Positions 53,105 through 62,234 of a DNA stretch of 64,000 nucleotides are shown here, piece after piece. Source of the DNA: Slackia faecicanis (GTDB lineage: Bacteria > Actinomycetota > Coriobacteriia > Coriobacteriales > Eggerthellaceae). The position numbers were made by a program, and so were the translations under genes. A model generated the notes under the pieces. It was not told where the DNA came from and did no database searches. It saw only the letters and a list, made by a program, of their open reading frames with translations. Position 1 is the first letter of the stretch, and every line of letters begins with the position of its first letter. Location: NCBI RefSeq assembly GCF_003725295.1, contig NZ_QICB01000005.1, forward strand, positions 62,001 through 126,000, read 5' to 3'.

Positions 53105-54646
53105 ATGGGGAATGCAAAAAAATACGCACAATACACGCCCAACACACGTAGCCTTGGATATGCGCTTTTTCTAGCCGTAAACGCGACGGCCGTATGGGGC
53201 GGCGTTTTCCCATTCCTCCCCATGGCAATTCAAACAAGCTCGTTCACCGCAGCATTTTTCCTTGCGCAATCACTTGTTTTCGCATCAAGCTATTTCGCAA
53301 GCACCCTAGGCGTGTGCTTTTTCCCCGGACCAGCGCGCAGATTTCTCGTCTGGGCAGCAGGGCTTCCCTATCTTTTGGGATGGTGCGCACTCATCGCGGC
53401 CGTATATCTACAAGCAAGCGCACTGAAGCTCGCAATCGCGGGAGGGGCTCTTATAGGTTTTGGATCGGCAGGTTTCTATATGGCATGGCAACGCCTCTTC
53501 GCCTCGCAAAAGCCAGCCGTCGGCAATAGGGATCTCATTCTGGGAACCGTATTCGCTCCGATAATTTATTTCGCCCTTTATCTCATTCCCCCAGCGGTGA
53601 CGGTCTTTCTCATCCCGTCGGTTTTCATGCCGCTATTCGCCCTCTCCATCCTGATAGCAAGTCGCAACACCGACCTGTCACAGCCCATGTTCGAAAATCT
53701 TCCAAGACAGCATGCGGGCTCGTATCTGCAGACCTTGAAGGATTATTGGAGAAGCGCCTTTTGCATAGGTGCATTTGCGCTTTCGTGCGGCGTCATTCGA
53801 GCGATCGCCATCGAAAGCCCCGAGGTTGGAGCGACCGTCAATATGCTGTCCATGGCAAGCATGCTTATTGTAGGAGTCGCCTTCACAGCAACATGGCAGA
53901 AAAAATCGCTGCAACTTAATATTTCATCGGCTTTTCGCGTCGTATTCCCATTCGTCATAAGCGCTTTCGTCCTCCTACCGATCCTCGGAAAAAACTATAT
54001 CGCCCCATTCGCGGGAGTCCTTTACGCCCTCTACGATTGCGCAGTCGTCCTTATGATGATCCAATGCGCTCAAGCATCGCGCGAGCGCAGCGTTAATCCT
54101 GTTTTCATCTACGGCTTCTTCGGCGGCATCGTCTACATGCTCCACGACGCCGGATATATCATGGGCATTTTCGTCGGAGACCTGAACGCCTTCGGATCGC
54201 AATCACTCACACCGATTGCGCTCTTATCGATATATCTATTAGCTTTGGTGTATTTCGTCGGACAAGGAGGATTCAAGCAGGCGCTGTCGCCCAATAGAGC
54301 TCGCGCCGAGCGTATCGAACTGATTCCCACAGCCGCTGCCCCCGCAAAACGCAACAGGCCGAGCGCCAGCGCGGAAACGGAAAGCACCGGGGAGAGGCCG
54401 TTAGTCGATCGCATCTCCAAGCAATGCATCCTGGTAAAGAAACATTACAAGCTCTCCGACCGCGAAGCGGAAGTGATGGAGCTGATAGCGCGCGGGAGCA
54501 CGGTTGCGCGCATTGCCGAAACCCTTACGGTTTCGGAAAACACCATCAGAACGCACAGTAAACGCATCTATGCGAAACTTGACATCCATCGCAAACAAGA
54601 ACTCGTCGACCTGGTCAACTCGTTCGACCCCCGTGCCTTAAGGTAG
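53105..54646 (+). CDS. Membrane-bound LuxR-family transcriptional regulator
   Basis: The 513-residue regulator has about 12 membrane helices (about 20-400) fused to a cytosolic linker and a C-terminal LuxR helix-turn-helix (about 445-510; LSDREAEVMELIARGSTVARIAETLTVSENTIRTHSKRIYAKL). The class is abundant in Eggerthellaceae, typically beside respiratory reductases. The membrane part presumably senses a ligand or the electron acceptor. The ATG follows a run of G (GAGGGGGG). It is divergent from dmsA over 232 bases containing phased repeats, and is the likely regulator of the dms operon. Its base composition is poorer in GC than most of the window. Confidence 0.92.
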   Translation: MGNAKKYAQYTPNTRSLGYALFLAVNATAVWGGVFPFLPMAIQTSSFTAAFFLAQSLVFASSYFASTLGVCFFPGPARRFLVWAAGLPYLLGWCALIAAVYLQASALKLAIAGGALIGFGSAGFYMAWQRLFASQKPAVGNRDLILGTVFAPIIYFALYLIPPAVTVFLIPSVFMPLFALSILIASRNTDLSQPMFENLPRQHAGSYLQTLKDYWRSAFCIGAFALSCGVIRAIAIESPEVGATVNMLSMASMLIVGVAFTATWQKKSLQLNISSAFRVVFPFVISAFVLLPILGKNYIAPFAGVLYALYDCAVVLMMIQCAQASRERSVNPVFIYGFFGGIVYMLHDAGYIMGIFVGDLNAFGSQSLTPIALLSIYLLALVYFVGQGGFKQALSPNRARAERIELIPTAAAPAKRNRPSASAETESTGERPLVDRISKQCILVKKHYKLSDREAEVMELIARGSTVARIAETLTVSENTIRTHSKRIYAKLDIHRKQELVDLVNSFDPRALR

Positions 54647-54688
54647 GACGTCGCAAAGCCGCTCGCGGCAGCCCGCCTCGCTGTATGT

Positions 54689-54728
54689 AAAAAGGAAGGC
54701 CGCCGAAGCGCAAACGCTCCAGCGGCCT
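54689..54728 (-). terminator. Terminator of purE
   Basis: AGGCCGC (54697-54703) pairs with GCGGCCT (54722-54728), and an inner AGCG/CGCT stem folds in the loop. A T-rich tail (TTCCTTTTT) follows on the minus strand. It lies 52 bases after the purE stop. Confidence 0.8.
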
Positions 54729-54780
54729 AAAGTACTTAATATGAAGACCGTCGCCTCGGTCGGAGGCCCGACCCGATGCG

Positions 54781-55248
54781 CTATTCAGCCATGGCGGCCT
54801 TGAAGTCCTTGATCTTCTGACGGGCGTTCTCGCAGCCGGTGCCGAGCATCTGAACCGCCAGAACCGCGGCGTTTTTCGCGCCGTTGATCGCCACGCAGGC
54901 CACAGGCACGCCGGAGGGCATCTGCACCATGGAAAGCAGCGAATCCAAACCGCCCAGGTCGCTCGTCTTCATGGGGACCGTAATCACAGGCAGCGGGGTG
55001 TAAGCGGCCACGACGCCGCCCAGATGCGCTGCCTTGCCGGCGGCGGCCACGATGACGCGAATGCCGCGCTCCTCGGCCGACTCGGCCCACTCGTGCACCT
55101 CGAGCGGCTTACGATGGGCGGACGCCACCTTCACCTCGTAGGGAACGCCGAACTCGTCAAGCTGCTTCATGCAGGGCTCCATAGCGGGCATGTCGCTTTC
55201 GCTGCCCATGATGATGCCGATGACAGGCTTCTTGTGATCGCAAGACAT
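54781..55248 (-). CDS. purE: N5-carboxyaminoimidazole ribonucleotide mutase
   Basis: PurE moves the carboxylate of N5-CAIR to give CAIR in purine synthesis. The 155-residue class I protein has [16 protein letters not shown] with its catalytic histidine, [14 protein letters not shown] and the C-terminal [13 protein letters not shown] lies eight bases before the ATG. It follows the DUF2207 gene by 66 bases on the same strand, but a functional link is not evident. Confidence 0.95.
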   Translation of the reverse strand: MSCDHKKPVIGIIMGSESDMPAMEPCMKQLDEFGVPYEVKVASAHRKPLEVHEWAESAEERGIRVIVAAAGKAAHLGGVVAAYTPLPVITVPMKTSDLGGLDSLLSMVQMPSGVPVACVAINGAKNAAVLAVQMLGTGCENARQKIKDFKAAMAE

Positions 55249-55314
55249 GAGGTATCTCCTATCGCATGGTATTCGGCGGTTCAGCGCCGTTTCATTCCGT
55301 AGGCAGTATAGCGC

Positions 55315-57432
55315 CTACCTCGCGCCGCCGCCTCCGCCGCCGAAGCCGCCTCCGGAAAATCCTCCGCCGCCGGAGAAGCCGCCGCCGAAGCCGTCGCCGC
55401 TCGAAAAGCCGCCCGAAGCCGCGCTCATGGCCGCCTTCGCCATGTCCACCGTGTTCGACTGCATGGCCGTGAAGACATCGAGCGGGCTGTTCATCGCGGA
55501 AGCGCCCATGCCCGTTCCGTAATAATGGGGCATCATCCAGTAGTACACCGGCATGAAATCGGGGTCTTCGACGATTTGGGGCATGCGCATACGCAGCGCC
55601 TTGATCGCCTCGTCGGCGACGCCCAGAACATAGGCGTACACCATCATTTCGCCCCACACCTTCACGTCGGTGGGAAGACGCTCGTCAAGCGCGCTGAAAT
55701 CTTTCAGCCAGCGGCGCAGCGCCTCGCATTTGGCGTGCAGCTCGACGGCGTGCTTGCTCCTGCGCGTCATCACCGCGCCCACGATGAACAGCACCGCGAT
55801 GGTCGGCGCGGCCGCGATCAGCGGGATGAAATTGTCGAAGAACACCAAGCCGCAGATGCCGGCGATGACGCCCAGGCCGCCCAGGGCGAACATGATTCCC
55901 TGGTAGCGCGCGCCCTTCGCCTCGAAGAAATCCTGCTTGTTGGTTTCGGCCGTCACGACGCCCTGCCACCCGTTGAGCTCGTTCATGAACGCCTCGGGAT
56001 GCTCGGAACCGTACTGGGTGACGGTTCCGAACCATAGCGAATCGGCGCCGCCCGCGATCGTGTCGAACAGGAGCCTCATGGCGCGGGCGTCGATCGGGCT
56101 GCCGGCCACCTTGTCCTCCCAGCCCGAGAGGCGCGTGATGTAGTAATCGTTGACGGTCTCTTCGTGCGAGCCCTTGGGGCGCCGGTAGCTGCCGGCGTCG
56201 AGGCGGACAGCCCCGATGCTGGACAGATGCATCAGCGTTGCCTGAAGGTCGTTTTTACTCTGCGAATTCCAACGCCAGAGACGGCCGATCACGGCAGGAT
56301 GGACGCCCTTTTCGGGCACGTCGCGCCAATACCGCTCGTCGAACTCGGGCTTATGCTCCTTGCCGTGACGGAAAAACATCACGAGCGCCCACACGATCAC
56401 GACGACCGAAATAATCAGGCACCCCACGATCAGAGCCAACGAGCGGATGCGCTCGGCATTGGCCCGGTTCGCCAGGCGGTCTTCGTCCTGAAGCACGGAA
56501 TTCAAGCGCTCTCCCGTATGCACCGCGGGAGACGACGGCGAAACGTCGGTCATCCATGCGCGGGGAAACACCGCGCGCACCTCGGCATAACCGCCGGCCT
56601 TCACCGAAGGCACCGTCATGGAAATGACGCCCGTCCCGCCGAAAGAAAGCGTGCCGTCGAGCGGGCCGTGGCCCCATGCGCGCAAGGCGTTGTCGGTGCG
56701 GGCGTCGACGCCTTCGGGCACTGGAACGCTCACCGACGCCACCACGTGATCGCTGTCCACGCTCCACCCGTGGCCGACGTACTGCCAGTACAGCTCGGCC
56801 ACGTCGTCATAGACCTGCACGAAGTCGGATATGGAATACGTCAGAGACACGTCGATCCGCGCATCCGCCATGGGCGCGAACACGTAAACCGTCTTGCGAT
56901 CCGCGTCGACCGAGAACGCAGGCTCGGCGGGGCCGCCCGATTCGCGCCACGCGCGCTGGAATTCCACTTCGGGCAGCGCGACCGCCTCGCCGCCTTCGGC
57001 GGTCATAGACACCGAGGAAACCGCGAGCTTGCACTCGCTCGAAGGCATGGAGTCGAAACTCCACCACACCGCCGAAAACGTTCCGTCGAAATCGAACGTG
57101 CGCGTTTCGGCGACGGAAAGCGTGCCGTCGGCGGCGGCCGTCGCGTCTATTTCGACGCTCGGGCAGGTGTAGCTTTTCGCATAGGCCGAGCAGGGAGTTA
57201 TGCACGCCACGGCAAAAACCGCGACGACCATTGCAATGACAAGAATGAGCACGCGAGAAGAAAACGCGCCCGAAAGGGCGCGCACAGACCGTTCCGTTGA
57301 TGCGGGATTATCGCAAATCCGCAGGTCATTGCCGCGAACGGTGGCAGACGAAACGCGAGCGGACGCATGCTGTATCGAAAAATCGGAAGCAGACCGGAAC
57401 AGACGTTGTGAATTTGTCGTAGTCGAGACCAT
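55315..57432 (-). CDS. DUF2207 membrane protein with Gly-rich tail
   Basis: The 705-residue protein has a hydrophobic segment at about 65-85 that acts as signal or anchor, an extracytoplasmic DUF2207 domain (about 90-310), a membrane helix at about 340-360, a cytosolic domain, two more helices at about 515-560, and a C-terminal tail of GGGFSGGG repeats. Such proteins often sit next to lemA; here lemA is about 3.2 kb away on the same strand. Function unknown. ATG 57432 is preferred over the GTG at 57438, which overlaps the AAGGAG site. The N-terminal extension before the anchor (about 60 residues) is longer than usual. Confidence 0.82.
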   Translation of the reverse strand: MVSTTTNSQRLFRSASDFSIQHASARVSSATVRGNDLRICDNPASTERSVRALSGAFSSRVLILVIAMVVAVFAVACITPCSAYAKSYTCPSVEIDATAAADGTLSVAETRTFDFDGTFSAVWWSFDSMPSSECKLAVSSVSMTAEGGEAVALPEVEFQRAWRESGGPAEPAFSVDADRKTVYVFAPMADARIDVSLTYSISDFVQVYDDVAELYWQYVGHGWSVDSDHVVASVSVPVPEGVDARTDNALRAWGHGPLDGTLSFGGTGVISMTVPSVKAGGYAEVRAVFPRAWMTDVSPSSPAVHTGERLNSVLQDEDRLANRANAERIRSLALIVGCLIISVVVIVWALVMFFRHGKEHKPEFDERYWRDVPEKGVHPAVIGRLWRWNSQSKNDLQATLMHLSSIGAVRLDAGSYRRPKGSHEETVNDYYITRLSGWEDKVAGSPIDARAMRLLFDTIAGGADSLWFGTVTQYGSEHPEAFMNELNGWQGVVTAETNKQDFFEAKGARYQGIMFALGGLGVIAGICGLVFFDNFIPLIAAAPTIAVLFIVGAVMTRRSKHAVELHAKCEALRRWLKDFSALDERLPTDVKVWGEMMVYAYVLGVADEAIKALRMRMPQIVEDPDFMPVYYWMMPHYYGTGMGASAMNSPLDVFTAMQSNTVDMAKAAMSAASGGFSSGDGFGGGFSGGGGFSGGGFGGGGGGAR

Positions 57433-57441
57433 CGACACTCC

Positions 57442-57470
57442 TTGCTTTTATGCAGCCGTAACGCTATTAT
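57442..57470 (+). promoter_or_regulatory. Promoter of the tRNA-Ser gene
   Basis: TTGCTT (57442-57447) and TATTAT (57465-57470) are 17 bp apart, placing the start near 57477, about 11 bases before the mature tRNA. Confidence 0.6.
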
Positions 57471-57487
57471 GCAGCCTACACCTTTAC

Positions 57488-57578
57488 GGAGAGCTGACCG
57501 AGAGGCCGAAGGTGCTCGCCTGCTAAGTGAGTATACCCCAAAAGGGTATCTGGGGTTCGAATCCCCAGCTCTCCGCCA
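57488..57578 (+). tRNA. tRNA-Ser (anticodon GCU)
   Basis: The 91-nt gene folds as a class II tRNA. The acceptor stem GGAGAGC pairs with GCTCTCC, the anticodon stem CTCGC/GTGAG closes the loop CTGCTAA with anticodon GCT, the long variable arm is TATACCCC...GGGTA, and the T-arm holds GGTTCGAATCC. The discriminator is G and CCA is encoded. It reads AGC and AGU serine codons. Confidence 0.97.
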
Positions 57579-57590
57579 GAAGGAATGCCA

Positions 57591-57618
57591 CAGGCTCGGA
57601 TTCGTCCGAGCCTGTTTT
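57591..57618 (+). terminator. Terminator of the tRNA-Ser gene
   Basis: CAGGCTCGGA and TCCGAGCCTG form a perfect 10-bp stem closed by TTCG, followed by TTTT. It lies 12 bases after the tRNA. Confidence 0.9.
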
Positions 57619-57859
57619 CGTATATGCGCGCTTCCGCGAACCGTCTGCGCCGGAAGATCGAGCGGCGCCCTCCGGCAAGTAAAACGCAATGGCTCAGAGA
57701 ACATGCCCCGATATACAGGACGACCCCGTGAAAACGGGGCCGCCTGGCAAGGACCGGAGTGGGAATATCGAAAGGAACGCCTGCATATTGGCTGAAAGCC
57801 ATGCTGTCGCTTCGCGCGGGGCCGCAGGCGAAAGCCACACGCGTTAAAGCCTCGCGCCG

Positions 57860-60253
57860 TTACGCTTCTTCAGCGGGAGGCGTCTTGAACCACACATAAA
57901 TCCGGTTCGCCTTGATTTCTCCATTGGCGCCTCCCTCGTTAGGCATGAACGCCTTGACGAGGTACTTGGTATCAGGACGAAGGCCCGTCAGCACGGAGTC
58001 TTTACGAGGAAGCCTGTCGGGAGGGCGAACCGCCGTGCCTTCCAGGGCGTACAGGCATTTGTCCGTAATGTCTTTACCGTCGACGTCGAAGGCTCGCATT
58101 TTCACGTAGTCAGGGCCCACCTCGTATGCCTCGGCGCTTGCGGCGCCATATATCGTCGTGAACGACGCTTCGGCGGTATCGCTGGGGAACACTTCGATGA
58201 GGCTTCCATCCTCGTCATGCAAGTCGCTCGAATATTGCCCGCGAGCATACACCGTGTACTCGACGCCGGGAGTCAATCCGTACATGCTCATCGTGTCGCC
58301 GGGATACATCGCCTGGTCGCGCTGCCACAGCCCGTCGCTGGTGCGGAATTCGCATTTCGCGGTAATGTTGACGCCATCGGCATTGAACGCCCGAAGGTCG
58401 ACCTGGTTCTGATGAACCCGCACGACTTCGACCCTCTCGGGCTTTTCGGCTCGCGTTACCTGCGTTCCTTCTCGCGGGGGATCGGTGCGAAACGACGTCG
58501 AAACGACAACGTCTCCCGCAGGTTCGCCGCCGACCGCACGCGCGCGCACATTCACCGTGTACTCGGTGTCGGGCATCAAGCCACGAAGATGCTCCACCTC
58601 ATGCCACTCCCGATGGTCGACGCTGTATTCGCATCGCCGCGAGATATCGGTGCCTTCGGCATCAAGAACTCGGACCGTGACGATGGTGGGCGAAGAATGC
58701 AGGACGTGCACCGACTCGGGAACAGCGGGATCGTCGGACTCAAGGGTGCGGAAGGTGACCTGCACCGGCTCGCTGACCTCGAGGCCGTTGCCCCATACCC
58801 TGCGAACGTCGATCGTGTATTCTGTGCCCGCTGCGAGATTCTTCAGCTCGCACGAATCCTGCCAGTGCATATCAACGAGGAATTGGCACGTCGACGTGAC
58901 GTCTTTGCCCTTCGCGTTGAATGCGCGCAGCTTCGCGCTGTTCTTCGTGATGTCATAGGCCTCGACCTTGGTAGGAGCGACCGCGCCGGTCTCTTCGGCC
59001 CTCGTGCGAATCGTCCTGCTGACAGGGTCGCTCGCCGCAGTATTGCCGGAAGCGGCGACGCGCGCCTGGGCCTCGTACATCGTGTTCTCCTCGAGTCCCG
59101 TGAACGTCGGAGAGGACTGCCATTCGCCGCCGATGTTGAACTCGCATTTATCGGTGATATCGACATGGCCGGGAGCGCTGGCCGAAAGCGTGACGAAATC
59201 AGTGCCGATATCCTTGACCCGGATCTTCTCCGGCGCTTCGGCCTTTTGCGTCTGCTGCGGCCCCTGCTGCTGGCCCTGGCCCTCTTCGGCGGCCGTGCGG
59301 AACGAGACGGTCACGGCATCGCCTGCAGCGACATCGTCTGCGGCGGCCACACGCACTTCGGCCTCGTAACCAGTATCGGCGGACAGGCCCGAGAACACGC
59401 CCGACGCCTGCCAAGCGCCGCCCAGAGCGAACTCGCACTTCGCGGTGATGTCGGCCCCTTCGCCGTCGAACGCGCGGATCGATGCGCCGTCCTGCGTGAT
59501 GTCGTAGGCCTCGGCCTTCGCGGGCGCTGCGGCCTTCTGCTCGGCATCGGGCGTCCACTCGGACGTGGCCACGGCGACCTTCGAGAACATGGCCCGCGTC
59601 GCCGCGCCCTTCGGATCGAGCGACACGGTGCCGTCGCCGTTCACATGGCCGCCCATCACGCCCTGGTTGGAAAGCCACAGCATGTACGGCAGCGCCCATT
59701 CGGACACTTCGTCGATACCCTGCGTGGCCTGCGCTCCGCCGGGCCAATCGAGGCCTTCGACATCGACCGTCGCGCCGCGGAACTTCGCCATGTAGGACGC
59801 GACCACCTTCGCCATCTCTTCGCGGGTGATGCCGTCGTCGGGACGGACCGTGGAGGTTCCGCTGCCGTCGCCGGTGAACACACCGTTTTCATACGCCCAG
59901 TTCATGGCGTGGGTGTACCACATGCCCGCAGGATTGTCGGACCACGGGGTCTTGTTCTCCTGCGCCATCTGCCCCTCGGCGAGCGCGGCGCCCTCGACGC
60001 GGCAAAGCATCTCGGCCACCTGGGCGCGGGTCACGCCCTGGTCGGGGCGGAACGTGCCGTCGGGGTATCCGCGCACGATGCCCGCATCGATCGCCGCCTG
60101 GATATGCGGCGCATACCACGCGCCTGGAGGCGCGTCGTCATCGGAAAAGCCCGCCGCCGCGAAACCGACGGAAGGCATGGCCAGGGCGCCTGCCAAAACG
60201 GCGGCTCCGCAAGCACGGCCAAGGCCCGCTTTGAACATCTTGCTCTCTTTCAT
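57860..60253 (-). CDS. Secreted SLH-domain surface protein with six Fn3-like repeats
   Basis: The 797-residue protein has a signal peptide (about 1-33, ending FAAA) and three SLH domains (about 35-230: GFSDDDAPPGAWY, YPDGTFRPDQGVTRAQVAEML, WALPYMLWLSNQGVMG) that tether it to the cell wall. Six related modules of 80-100 residues follow. Each carries a phrase like RAFDxxGxDITxKCEF, a Trp or charged spacer, and a gLxxxTxYxxxVR strand, like degenerate Fn3 domains. Each has one conserved cysteine in the KCEF position. Function unknown; adhesion or a surface coat is plausible. AAAGGA lies ten bases before the ATG. Confidence 0.85.
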   Translation of the reverse strand: MKESKMFKAGLGRACGAAVLAGALAMPSVGFAAAGFSDDDAPPGAWYAPHIQAAIDAGIVRGYPDGTFRPDQGVTRAQVAEMLCRVEGAALAEGQMAQENKTPWSDNPAGMWYTHAMNWAYENGVFTGDGSGTSTVRPDDGITREEMAKVVASYMAKFRGATVDVEGLDWPGGAQATQGIDEVSEWALPYMLWLSNQGVMGGHVNGDGTVSLDPKGAATRAMFSKVAVATSEWTPDAEQKAAAPAKAEAYDITQDGASIRAFDGEGADITAKCEFALGGAWQASGVFSGLSADTGYEAEVRVAAADDVAAGDAVTVSFRTAAEEGQGQQQGPQQTQKAEAPEKIRVKDIGTDFVTLSASAPGHVDITDKCEFNIGGEWQSSPTFTGLEENTMYEAQARVAASGNTAASDPVSRTIRTRAEETGAVAPTKVEAYDITKNSAKLRAFNAKGKDVTSTCQFLVDMHWQDSCELKNLAAGTEYTIDVRRVWGNGLEVSEPVQVTFRTLESDDPAVPESVHVLHSSPTIVTVRVLDAEGTDISRRCEYSVDHREWHEVEHLRGLMPDTEYTVNVRARAVGGEPAGDVVVSTSFRTDPPREGTQVTRAEKPERVEVVRVHQNQVDLRAFNADGVNITAKCEFRTSDGLWQRDQAMYPGDTMSMYGLTPGVEYTVYARGQYSSDLHDEDGSLIEVFPSDTAEASFTTIYGAASAEAYEVGPDYVKMRAFDVDGKDITDKCLYALEGTAVRPPDRLPRKDSVLTGLRPDTKYLVKAFMPNEGGANGEIKANRIYVWFKTPPAEEA

Positions 60254-60605
60254 CGCACTCTCATCCTTTCTGCGAAACTCGAGGCGCTTCGTGCGCCTCA
60301 CCTTGCGATGTCCGCATTATGGAACTCAGCAATACCCCATTTCTGAATATTCCACCGCTATTAAGCGGTGAATTTGTCAGCACAAGGACGCTTCCTATGC
60401 GAAAATCACACGCGCCCGCACGAGGGGAAAACACCGCGGAAAGCCCGCCGAATTCACAAGAAAAATCGGTGTTTGCCTGCGTAAACGCCGAATAGAGAGC
60501 ACTGTTCCCTTTTGCGTGGGCACATCATCGTGCCCGACAAAAAAGAAGGCGGCCCTTACGGACCGCCTTCGCAACACGCTCGATACGAGCGAAAAGTCGA
60601 TTCTT
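60254..60605. other. Region between lemA and the SLH gene
   Basis: No gene is recognised in these 352 bases. The lemA terminator occupies 60539-60570. A small hairpin (ACCGCT/AGCGGT, 60354-60369) and a CATAAT (60321-60316) that could be the SLH gene's -10 are the only other features seen. Confidence 0.6.
60539..60570 (-). terminator. Terminator of lemA
   Basis: GAAGGCGG (60545-60552) pairs with CCGCCTTC (60563-60570), and six T follow on the minus strand. It lies 35 bases after lemA. Confidence 0.85.
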
Positions 60606-61154
60606 CTAGAACTTGACGTCGGGAGCGACGCGCGCGTCGAACGAAGCGTCGAAGCTTTCGCGCTCTTTGAAGCCGAACAATCCCGCGAACAGCGCGGCGG
60701 GAAACGTCTGGATGGCCGTGTTGTATTTCATGACCGTATCGTTGTAGCTCTGGCGCATATAGCTGATCTTGTCCTCCGTCGAAGACAGCTCGGCCTGAAG
60801 CTGCTGGAAATTAGCGTTGGCCTTCAGGTCGGGATACGCCTCGGACACGGCGAACAGGCCCCTCAGCGAACCCATGAGCGCATCGTCGGCGGCCATCTTG
60901 TCATGGGCGTTGGACGCGTTCGCCACTGCGGTGCGGGCGGCCGTCACGCCTTCGAGCGTCGCGGATTCGTGCGCCGCATAGCCCTTCACCGTTTCCACCA
61001 GGTTCGGAATCAGATCGAGGCGGCGCTGCATCTGCACGTCGATCTGCGACCAGGCGTTATCGACCCTGTTGCGCTGCTTCACCAGGTTGTTGTACATCAC
61101 GACCGCCGCGACGACCAGCGCCGCGAGCACAATGGCGATCACCAAAAAGACCAT
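60606..61154 (-). CDS. lemA: LemA family protein
   Basis: The 182-residue protein has an N-terminal membrane helix (about 3-22) and a long helical bundle with the family motif YNNLVKQRNRVDNAWSQIDVQ and DLIPNLVETVKGYA. LemA function is unclear; homologues often accompany DUF2207 or membrane proteases. The start at ATG 61154 was chosen because the helix then begins directly, as in the family, with GAGGG five bases upstream. An ATG at 61175 is possible. Confidence 0.9.
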   Translation of the reverse strand: MVFLVIAIVLAALVVAAVVMYNNLVKQRNRVDNAWSQIDVQMQRRLDLIPNLVETVKGYAAHESATLEGVTAARTAVANASNAHDKMAADDALMGSLRGLFAVSEAYPDLKANANFQQLQAELSSTEDKISYMRQSYNDTVMKYNTAIQTFPAALFAGLFGFKERESFDASFDARVAPDVKF

Positions 61155-61250
61155 GGGTCCCTCTTTCTTTGACATCTGCAGGGGCCTCGGCGCCCCTGGA
61201 AGCGATTATACCGAGTCTCGCGGCACGGACGTTTTTCTGAAAACGCCCCG

Positions 61251-62234
61251 TTACCAGCTTTTATGCACAGCACCGACGTTCGTACGCGGCGCATTCGGCA
61301 CACGGCGCTCGACGATGCTCGCGCCCGCCGACGTGAACGAACAGCTGCGCGCCCACCAGCCACGCTGCTTGGCCGCCGACACCACGGCATAGGCGGCGTT
61401 CATCGACTCGCAGATGCAAAACGTCGCCGACCCGCTTCCCGAAAGAAGCACGCACGGCTCGCCGGTGCGGTCATCGCGGGCCACGCCGCCCTGCTCCTGC
61501 AGCCAGCCTCTCACCTCGGCAAGCTCGGGCAGCACCGTTTCAGACGCAGGGGCCAGATTGTTATGCAGCAACACGTCCTGCGCGCGCTCGGCCGAAACGC
61601 CCTGCGCCTGAACGCCGCTCTGAACTGCGCATTCGTCGAACGCACGATAAGCCGCCGCCGTCGAAACCCCTTCGTCGGGGCGCACCAACACCACAGGGGC
61701 GTTCATAGGCTCGAGCGCGCGCTCGAACGCGTCGCCGCGATCGCCCAGAAGCGCGCAACCGCCGCGCAGGAAAAACGGAACGTCGGCGCCGAGGCGCGTC
61801 GCCACGGCAAGCGCGCGCTCGTCTTCGGACTCGATGCCGAACGCGCGGCATGCCGCCAGAAGCGCGGCCGCAGCGTTCGAAGAACCGCCGCCCAAGCCGG
61901 CCGCGTGCGGAATGTGTTTGTCGATATGCACGGAGAAACGGTAGCCCGCCTCGGAAAGGCCGCATTCTTCGGCAAGCGCGACGATGGCCTTATGGGCGAT
62001 GTTGTCTTCGGACGCGATCGAAAGTTCGTCGACGCCGCCATGCGCCGTGCAGCGCACGTCCACCTCGAGCGGAGCGTCTTCGGCAAGGCGCTCGCACGCC
62101 ACCGTCAGCGTGTCATGCAGCGTGAGCGCATGCATCACCGAATAAGCGTCGTGGTAACCGTCGTCGCGCTTCGCCCCGATAGACAAATGCAAGTTCACCT
62201 TCGCCGGCGAAAAAACCGTCCACGTCTGATTCAT
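61251..62234 (-). CDS. ispE: 4-diphosphocytidyl-2-C-methyl-D-erythritol kinase
   Basis: IspE phosphorylates CDP-ME in the methylerythritol phosphate route to isoprenoids. The 327-residue GHMP kinase has SPAKVNLHLSIGAKRDDGYH near its start, the ATP-binding IPHAAGLGGGSSNAAAAL (about 105-122), and LSGSGSATF near the end. The ATG overlaps the tadA stop as ATGA, so both are translated from one message. AGAGGA precedes it. Confidence 0.95.
   Translation of the reverse strand: MNQTWTVFSPAKVNLHLSIGAKRDDGYHDAYSVMHALTLHDTLTVACERLAEDAPLEVDVRCTAHGGVDELSIASEDNIAHKAIVALAEECGLSEAGYRFSVHIDKHIPHAAGLGGGSSNAAAALLAACRAFGIESEDERALAVATRLGADVPFFLRGGCALLGDRGDAFERALEPMNAPVVLVRPDEGVSTAAAYRAFDECAVQSGVQAQGVSAERAQDVLLHNNLAPASETVLPELAEVRGWLQEQGGVARDDRTGEPCVLLSGSGSATFCICESMNAAYAVVSAAKQRGWWARSCSFTSAGASIVERRVPNAPRTNVGAVHKSW

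Noticed and set aside
57724-57739. A strong hairpin (CCCCGT/ACGGGG) considered as the SLH gene's terminator
   Set aside because: There is no T-run on the minus strand and it is 120 bases past the stop; its role is unclear.
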